From Syntrophales bacterium (GTDB lineage: Bacteria > Desulfobacterota > Syntrophia > Syntrophales > UBA8958): a DNA stretch of 64,000 bases. Positions 58,892 to 64,000 of the stretch are shown in pieces; position 1 is the stretch's first letter; each line of letters begins with the position of its first letter. The notes under the pieces were generated by a model. That model was not told the DNA's origin. It worked only from the letters and a program-made list of their open reading frames with translations, and searched no databases. The position numbers were made by a program, and so were the translations under genes. Location of the stretch: positions 44,451-108,450 of the forward strand of contig JAOACW010000006.1 of the NCBI GenBank assembly GCA_026417625.1, given 5' to 3'.

Positions 58892-60839
58892 GATGTGTAT
58901 TTCTCTCCCTGATTATATTCAGCATGCCGCCGGCGAGTATAATAGCCTTTTCTCTCTGACTGAGAGTATATTTTACCGTGAAATAACTTTTTTTGGAAAT
59001 GTTGTGGATGATCAAGGATTCGCCCTTTTGCAGAGCTTCCCTTATGTTTACAATTTCAAGTGTGTCTCCCTGGCCGAGGGAATCGTAATCTGCATAGCTA
59101 CTGAAGGTTAGGGGTAGTATACCTGAATTGATGAGATTTGATGCATGGATGCGTTCAAATGATTTGGCAATGACAAATCTGACCCCTACATGGGCTGGAC
59201 ACAGAGCGGCATGTTCCCGGGAAGAGCCTTGTCCGTAAGATTTACCAGCCACGATGATATTGGCAAAACCTCTTTCTTTGTTTTGGATGGCTCTTTTGTA
59301 GAATTCTGGATCCACCACTTCGAAGAGGTACTGGGCGTACCGAGAAATATTGGAGCGGTACTTCATCCTGTCCCCTGCAGGTATGATATGATCGGTGGTG
59401 ATATTGTCTTCTAATTTGATTGCAACCACACCTTTTATGTTTTCGGGCATAGGGGTGTTCAATGGTGGTGATCCTATATTGGGTCCCCTTAAAATTTGTA
59501 CCTTTTCTGCCTCATCACTGTTGAGGGGCGGGATAATCATTGAATCGTCGATACAGAATTTTTCTGGCATCTCTATTCGGGGATATTCTATATTTAATTT
59601 TCTGGGATCTGTTATGCGACCTGTAATTAAGGCGGCTGCTGCCGTTTCTGGGCTTACGAGATAAACATACGCATCTTTTGTTCCCGATCTACCGTAGAAG
59701 TTTCTGTTGGATGTTCTCAGAGATACACCGCCGGATGGTGGACTCTGACTATTGCCGATGCAGAAACCACAGGCATTTTCCATTATACGAGCGCCACTTG
59801 TGATTAGCGAACGCAAATGACTGCTCATAAGCAGGTTGGTAACTACCTGGCGAGAACCGGGGGCAACGACAAAGCTCACATCTTTGTGGGTTACTCTGCC
59901 ACTTAGTATCTCGGCAACTGTGGCCAGATCCCTGTATGAGGAATTTGTGCAGCTACCCACACACACCTGGTGAACAGGTATGTTTTCTATTTCACTTATC
60001 CGTTTCACATTGTCGGGGCTATGAGGACACGCTGCTAGAGGCTCCAGTTCTGATAGATTTATGGTTACTATTCTGTCATATTGCGCATCTCTGTCAGCCT
60101 CCAGGGGTATCCAGTCATTTTCTCTACCCTGGGCACGGAGGAACAGCCTTGTCATATCATCGCTGGGAAATATAGAGGTGGTTACACCGCATTCCGCACC
60201 CATGTTGGCTATCGTCGCCCTCTCCGGCACGGTTAATTTCTTTAGACCTTCTCCTCCGTATTCAAATACGTAGCCCACGTTTCCTTTTGTTGTAAATATA
60301 CTGAGAATGTAGAGAATTACGTCTTTTGCCGAAACCCACGGTGGTAGCTCCTCTTCCAAATTAATACGGATAACCCTGGGACACTTGAGGTAGAAAGGTT
60401 CTCCCGCCATCGCCAGGGCTACATCTAAACCGCCGGCACCGAGGGCAAACATACCAAGGGCGCCACAGGTGGGTGTGTGACTGTCAGCTCCAAGAAGAGT
60501 TTTTCCCGGTTTGCCGAATCTCTCCAGGTGGATTTGATGGCATATACCATTGCCTGGTCTTGAAAAATAGATTCCGTACCGCTGCGCTACGCTCTGAAGG
60601 TATAGATGATCATCCGCATTTTCAAAACCGATTTGAATCGTGTTGTGGTCTACGTAGCTTACTGACAGTTCTGTTCTCACCCGGGGGACGTTCATGGCTT
60701 CGAATTGTAAGTAAGTCATGGTACCCGTTGCGTCCTGGGTTAGGGTTTGGTCGATTCTTATTGCGATTTCTGATCCTGCTTCAAGTTTTCCCCCTACTAG
60801 GTGACTGGATAGAATCTTCTCTGTAATATTCAAACCCAT
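58875..60839 (-). CDS. acn: Aconitate hydratase, Aquifex-type
   Basis: 654 residues, shorter than the 890-residue AcnA and matching the Aquifex-type (isopropylmalate-isomerase-like) aconitases. [40 protein letters not shown] and [15 protein letters not shown] carry substrate and cluster ligands. The swivel domain has [11 protein letters not shown] and [17 protein letters not shown]. It interconverts citrate and isocitrate with the IDH encoded downstream. ATG 60839 gives the natural [10 protein letters not shown] start. Confidence 0.94.
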   Translation of the reverse strand: MGLNITEKILSSHLVGGKLEAGSEIAIRIDQTLTQDATGTMTYLQFEAMNVPRVRTELSVSYVDHNTIQIGFENADDHLYLQSVAQRYGIYFSRPGNGICHQIHLERFGKPGKTLLGADSHTPTCGALGMFALGAGGLDVALAMAGEPFYLKCPRVIRINLEEELPPWVSAKDVILYILSIFTTKGNVGYVFEYGGEGLKKLTVPERATIANMGAECGVTTSIFPSDDMTRLFLRAQGRENDWIPLEADRDAQYDRIVTINLSELEPLAACPHSPDNVKRISEIENIPVHQVCVGSCTNSSYRDLATVAEILSGRVTHKDVSFVVAPGSRQVVTNLLMSSHLRSLITSGARIMENACGFCIGNSQSPPSGGVSLRTSNRNFYGRSGTKDAYVYLVSPETAAAALITGRITDPRKLNIEYPRIEMPEKFCIDDSMIIPPLNSDEAEKVQILRGPNIGSPPLNTPMPENIKGVVAIKLEDNITTDHIIPAGDRMKYRSNISRYAQYLFEVVDPEFYKRAIQNKERGFANIIVAGKSYGQGSSREHAALCPAHVGVRFVIAKSFERIHASNLINSGILPLTFSSYADYDSLGQGDTLEIVNIREALQKGESLIIHNISKKSYFTVKYTLSQREKAIILAGGMLNIIRERNTHHEDKS

Positions 60840-60911
60840 ATCAAACAACTAATATGGGGCACGGATGTCGTACCCCACTTTCCTCCTCTAGTATTGATGT
60901 TTCGTTTTTTA

Positions 60912-61925
60912 TCAGGTTCCCTTGCGAGATGAACCGTTCACAAGAGATGTGTTTTCCCAACCTGTATCTAGAACCTTTACCCTTATAGCCTTTGCGAAAC
61001 GCTTACTGTAATAAGGTTCATCCAGGGAATCGATCTTCACCTGCCGGAAACGCTTTCCCGAGGCTGCATGGATGAACTTTCCATTACCTATGTAGATACC
61101 CACGTGGCCGTATTTTCTTCGCGTATGGAAGAATATGAGGTCACCTTCCTGCAGGTCGTTTCTGTTTACGGGCATACCTGTAAATGCCTGTTCTTTCGCC
61201 GAGCGAGGTAGCTGGACGTCAAATAACTCGTATATCTTTTTAACGAAAGCAGAGCAGTCAAGCCCTCTTACCGAGTTACCACCCAACCTGTAGGGTGTAC
61301 CCAAGAAGGCTTTCGCGACCTTTACCAAGAGGGAGCGTTCTTCGGGATTACGCCACTTTCCCAAAATGGAATATTCGTGTTGCTCATTTTTAACTTCTTC
61401 TTCCGTATCCAAGTCTTCGTCATCCAGTTCATCATCGAGTAGATCTTCATCTTCCGTTAATGCGAATGATCTGTTCTCTTTTATTTTTTCTTCAGACATC
61501 GGAGATCCTTTTGCATTTGCTGCTATCACTATTCTTTGCCCTACCTTTAGACGGTTTGAAAATAGGTTGTTCCACTTCTTAAGTTCCACTATTGAACAGC
61601 CTGTCTTTTTCGATATTGATGAAAGGGTATCCCCCTTTTTTACCGTGTAGTATGTGTGTTCACTTGATCCTTTTTTCTGAACGAGAGATCTTTGATTTTT
61701 TATCTGTGGGATTACCAATATCTGGTGGGTTTTGAGAGTTGTTCCGGTGAGGTTGTTTGCTTTTTTTATGGTATCGATGCTGACGCCGTATCTCTTTGCT
61801 ATCTTTGAGAGGGTTTCTCCTTGCCTTACTCTGTGTTTTATGTCCGCAAGAAGCTTACCTTGAAATATGGGTAAAAATAGAAATGATAAGACGCATATAA
61901 AACCCACTACTCGTTGCGCCGTCAT
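60912..61925 (-). CDS. LysM and NlpC/P60 cell-wall hydrolase
   Basis: 337 residues, exported by an N-terminal signal (VGFICVLSFLFLPIFQG). Two LysM repeats (HRVRQGETLSKIAKRYGVS near 31 and YYTVKKGDTLSSISKKTGCS near 91) bind peptidoglycan. An acidic linker (DEDLLDDELDDEDLDTEEE) is followed by an NlpC/P60 domain with the catalytic Cys in LDCSAFVKKIYELF and His in KYGHVGIYIGNGKFIHA. It cleaves peptide cross-links, likely a D,L-endopeptidase. The SD GAGGTCC lies ahead of ATG 61925. Alone in its transcript. Confidence 0.93.
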   Translation of the reverse strand: MTAQRVVGFICVLSFLFLPIFQGKLLADIKHRVRQGETLSKIAKRYGVSIDTIKKANNLTGTTLKTHQILVIPQIKNQRSLVQKKGSSEHTYYTVKKGDTLSSISKKTGCSIVELKKWNNLFSNRLKVGQRIVIAANAKGSPMSEEKIKENRSFALTEDEDLLDDELDDEDLDTEEEVKNEQHEYSILGKWRNPEERSLLVKVAKAFLGTPYRLGGNSVRGLDCSAFVKKIYELFDVQLPRSAKEQAFTGMPVNRNDLQEGDLIFFHTRRKYGHVGIYIGNGKFIHAASGKRFRQVKIDSLDEPYYSKRFAKAIRVKVLDTGWENTSLVNGSSRKGT

Positions 61926-62077
61926 GAGGACCTCCTCTTGATTTTTTCAGAAGCAGTCCTTCCGAGGTACGCATGTTATAAATTGAGAGTCACACACCTA
62001 CCTTTATTAAGTAAGTTTCCTGTACATGAAAAAAGGGGGTATGTCAAAAAAATTTTTGAAGGAAGAGCTTAACTCGT

Positions 62078-62827
62078 TTATTTCATTAGCAAAAGTTGTC
62101 TCTGTGCCTTCTTTCCCAGTTCTGATTCTGGGGAGATTTTTACCACGGTTTCCAAATTTTCTCTTGCTTCCCTTGAGTTTCCCAGTTTGAGTTGGGCATT
62201 GCCCAAAAGATAATACGCCTCTGTTAGGGATGGTAGATATTCAATAGCTCTTTTCAAATGTTGGACAGCCCGTGACCAATCACCTCGCTCACCGCTTATC
62301 CTTCCCATTTCGAGTTCTATAAATGGGTTAAGTTCGTTTCGGTTATCTTTTAAGGCTGCTTCTTGGAGCTTTGCCATTGCTCTGTCATAGTCTTTTAGCA
62401 TGGTATAAGCTTTACCCATGTTAAAAAGTGCTACTGAAGGGGTTGCATAGAGCACGTTGCTTAGGGCCTTTTCAAAGTTTTCCAGGGCCTCTGGTATCTG
62501 ACCCCTCACCAGATGCAGGGTGCCCATGTAATTATAGACTTCGGAGTAATCTGGTTTTAAAGCAACGGCCTTTCTACATTCTTCTATAGCTAGTTCGTGA
62601 TAACCTTTACCTGCATAGGCCATCGCTTTCAGGTAATGTATTCGTGGATCTGATGAGTTCAGTTGCTCTGCTTTTATGAGTTCCTTAAGGGCATTCGTGT
62701 AATCACCAGATTCAATGTAGGCAGCCCCTAAATTCATGTGCACATCCGATTGTTTAAGCGTTGTTTCCGTGGCACATGATAAAGTGAGCAACACAAGGGT
62801 CATTAAGAACAACTTAATCCTTCTCAC
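62078..62827 (-). CDS. TPR-repeat lipoprotein, PilF-like
   Basis: About 249 residues starting at GTG 62827 behind AAGGAGCAGG, inside the end of the HD gene. A lipobox is seen at VLLTLSC, and about five tetratricopeptide units follow (for example HMNLGAAYIESGDYTNALKE and VYNYMGTLHLVRGQIPEALE). TPR lipoproteins of this type include PilF/PilW, which pilot type IV pilus secretin assembly; a prepilin peptidase is encoded at 46 kb, but this assignment is only suggestive. Confidence 0.85.
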   Translation of the reverse strand: MRRIKLFLMTLVLLTLSCATETTLKQSDVHMNLGAAYIESGDYTNALKELIKAEQLNSSDPRIHYLKAMAYAGKGYHELAIEECRKAVALKPDYSEVYNYMGTLHLVRGQIPEALENFEKALSNVLYATPSVALFNMGKAYTMLKDYDRAMAKLQEAALKDNRNELNPFIELEMGRISGERGDWSRAVQHLKRAIEYLPSLTEAYYLLGNAQLKLGNSREARENLETVVKISPESELGKKAQRQLLLMK

Positions 62828-63428
62828 CGTCCTGCTCCTTCTCGTAAGTGAGCGGAGAAGATCCACCATTGACCCACCATTCGTCCTTCTCCTTAAACCA
62901 CCAATCAGATGAATCAGTGATTAGAATCTGATCGGCGATTTTCCGGGCCTGTTTAGTGCAGAGTCTTTTGAGGGCAAACTCTATCCAGTCTTTACTGTAC
63001 TTGTTGCCCAGATCTCCGTACTCCTTGAGCTGGATGATAAGTGCGAGCTGGTCGGCATCGTGGGCTATTTTAGCTTCTTTTGTCGATCGGCTGTTAAACT
63101 CGGCCATATGTTCAGCGATTTCATTTCCGAAGGGAAGGGGTTTAGTGAGATCCTCAATGGCTTTTTTTTCGTTAACAGTGACGTATTTTTTGTTGACGTA
63201 GTTCATGTCACCTGTTCTCGCTTCAGTTAGATCGTGGAATAGACAAAGTTTCAACACCTTATTTTCATCCACTTCTGGATCTAGTTTGCTGAGTGCATAA
63301 CCTATGAATACGGTGCGCAGTATGTGTTCGGCAACGGATTCGTTGCCAGATCCTAAAAACTGAAACCCCGTTCGGGGTGTTTTCTGTAACATTCCTACTT
63401 CAAACAAGAAATTAACTATTTCCTCCAT
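62814..63428 (-). CDS. HD-domain hydrolase, YfbR/5'-deoxynucleotidase-like
   Basis: 204 residues. The HD metal site is spread over SVAEHILRTVFIG, LKLCLFHDLTEARTGD and AKIAHDADQLALIIQLKEYG, matching the HD_3/YfbR-like phosphohydrolases that remove phosphate from deoxynucleoside monophosphates. A C-terminal extension is polar. It overlaps the TPR gene by 14 bases at its end and starts one base after the stop of the small helical gene. Confidence 0.9.
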   Translation of the reverse strand: MEEIVNFLFEVGMLQKTPRTGFQFLGSGNESVAEHILRTVFIGYALSKLDPEVDENKVLKLCLFHDLTEARTGDMNYVNKKYVTVNEKKAIEDLTKPLPFGNEIAEHMAEFNSRSTKEAKIAHDADQLALIIQLKEYGDLGNKYSKDWIEFALKRLCTKQARKIADQILITDSSDWWFKEKDEWWVNGGSSPLTYEKEQDGEKD

Positions 63429-63429
63429 C

Positions 63430-63648
63430 TCACCCTCGCTTTAGTACTTGAATTCTGTTGCTCATCATATCGTAGACTTTTTTTATGTGCACCTGAAGGG
63501 CTCCGAGATTTTCGGGTTTCATGGAGAGTAGTTTGGCAAGCTGTCCCTGCCAGTACTGTATTACCTCTATTTCATGTTGCCGTAACTTTTTCTCCATTTC
63601 GGCTCGGAGTTCCCTTATCAGAGCTTCCTTCTCACTGCGATCTTTCAA
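63430..63648 (-). CDS. Small helical protein of unknown function
   Basis: 72 residues, highly charged, predicted to be two helices (RSEKEALIRELRAEMEKKL and ENLGALQVHIKKVYDMMSNR). It starts at TTG 63648 behind GGGGAGGAA and lies one base from the HD gene. No family recognised. The preceding small reading frame overlaps its first codons. Confidence 0.65.
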   Translation of the reverse strand: MKDRSEKEALIRELRAEMEKKLRQHEIEVIQYWQGQLAKLLSMKPENLGALQVHIKKVYDMMSNRIQVLKRG

Positions 63649-63844
63649 AGATTTCCTCCCCTTGGCGTATTTTTGATAAGTCTATAACAGCAGTTTTCTT
63701 TTTCGCAACCCTCAATTTTCCTATTTGTGAAAGGATTTTTTCAATAGTGCTTGATTTTTTTTCTTCAATGTGGGATTTGAGTGTCGGATGAATTGCCCTA
63801 TGCCTGTCCTCAGAACGTGTCGTAGTGGAATGAGGGATTTTCAG
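63632..63844 (-). CDS. Possible small gene with a non-standard start
   Basis: A frame open from 63859 to a TGA at 63632 gives about 70 residues from CTG 63844 (or 75 from ATT 63859); neither ATG, GTG nor TTG is available at the beginning. AAGGAAGG lies five bases before the CTG. The product is basic, with HIEEKKSSTIEKILSQIGKL and VIDLSKIRQGEEIFERSQ near its end. It overlaps the next gene by 17 bases, as many gene pairs here do, which argues that it is real. Family unknown. Confidence 0.35.
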   Translation of the reverse strand: MKIPHSTTTRSEDRHRAIHPTLKSHIEEKKSSTIEKILSQIGKLRVAKKKTAVIDLSKIRQGEEIFERSQ

Positions 63845-63916
63845 TTGTCCTTCCTTAATTCACTTCTCTTTCAGGAAATTTCCAAAGACCATAAATACTG
63901 GTGAGGAGGTGTTATA

Positions 63917-64000
63917 ATGGAAATTAAAAATGTTTGTGTGCTTGGTGCCGGACTTATGGGGAGTGGGATAGCACAGGTGTGTGCTCAAGCAGGTTACAAT
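63917..64000 (+). CDS. 3-hydroxyacyl-CoA dehydrogenase, N-terminal end (partial)
   Basis: ATG 63917 behind GAGGAGGT opens a protein beginning MEIKNVCVLGAGLMGSGIAQ, the NAD-binding motif of 3-hydroxybutyryl-CoA dehydrogenases. It is cut by the window edge after 28 codons. It would act in butyrate or fatty-acid oxidation, or in the reverse direction. Transcribed divergently from the small minus-strand genes. Confidence 0.85.
   Translation, partial: MEIKNVCVLGAGLMGSGIAQVCAQAGYN

Noticed and set aside
63905..63920. TATAAT next to the 3-hydroxyacyl-CoA dehydrogenase start
   Set aside because: It overlaps the ATG itself, so it cannot promote this message with its SD upstream.

Overview
The window looks like a chromosomal segment of an anaerobic Gram-negative bacterium, most likely from the Desulfobacterota (the former Deltaproteobacteria). 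This rests on several features: the dnaG-rpoD-tRNA(CAU) arrangement, PEP synthase, a Flx-Hdr/Nfn electron-bifurcation cluster, a four-subunit 2-oxoacid:ferredoxin oxidoreductase, a siroheme-decarboxylase-like protein next to HemL, and an outer-membrane polysaccharide export system. Genus cannot be set from sequence alone. Genes are dense, often overlapping, and many start at TTG or GTG behind a strong Shine-Dalgarno. I saw no insertion sequence, prophage, CRISPR array or rRNA.

Layout. 0-6 kb: end of dnaG, an rpoD that stops before region 4.2, a CAU tRNA, a coiled-coil zinc-ribbon protein whose stop codon lies in the first helix of RNase P RNA, and ppsA. 6-8 kb: a stand-alone Cache-domain membrane protein and an F0 c-subunit gene. 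8-13 kb: a small membrane protein coupled to a three-PAS NtrB-like histidine kinase and its NtrC-like regulator, then engB and pyrF. 13-22.5 kb: a minus-strand exopolysaccharide operon (phosphoglycosyl transferase, Wzz, a giant seven-SLBB Wza-like protein, a periplasmic unknown, YjbH-like protein, Ala/Gly-rich secreted peptide, lipoprotein).

22.7-35.7 kb is the metabolic core: a 1474-residue HdrA carrying an inserted GltD/NfnB-like NADPH module, MvhD/FlxD, an Fe-S protein, HdrC, HdrB, FlxB, FlxA, then NfnA and NfnB, then F0 genes atpZ, atpI and atpB. These would join NAD(H), NADP(H), ferredoxin and thiol/disulfide pools, next to part of the proton-motive machinery. A minus-strand heme-precursor and nucleotide-sugar block (36-39 kb) separates atpB from a second c-subunit gene at 39 kb.

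39.5-46 kb: an ACT-domain protein and a KorDABC-type oxidoreductase, an FAD dehydrogenase, ribD, a sugar nucleotidyltransferase and prepilin peptidase. 47-55 kb: argS, a SPOR protein, ffh and the conserved rpsP-khpA-rimM-trmD-rplS-rnhB-yraN translation cluster, then a Cys-rich protein and a DUF1385 membrane protein. 55-64 kb, mostly minus strand: Fe-S flavoprotein, PflX-like radical SAM protein, rlmN, NADP-isocitrate dehydrogenase, Aquifex-type aconitase, LysM-NlpC/P60 hydrolase, TPR lipoprotein, HD hydrolase, two small ORFs, and the start of a 3-hydroxyacyl-CoA dehydrogenase gene.

Most notable: the RpoD without its -35-binding helix-turn-helix, the GltD module placed between the two ferredoxin motifs of HdrA in one operon with Nfn, the split and duplicated c-subunit genes, and the SLBB-rich exporter with a helical insertion.
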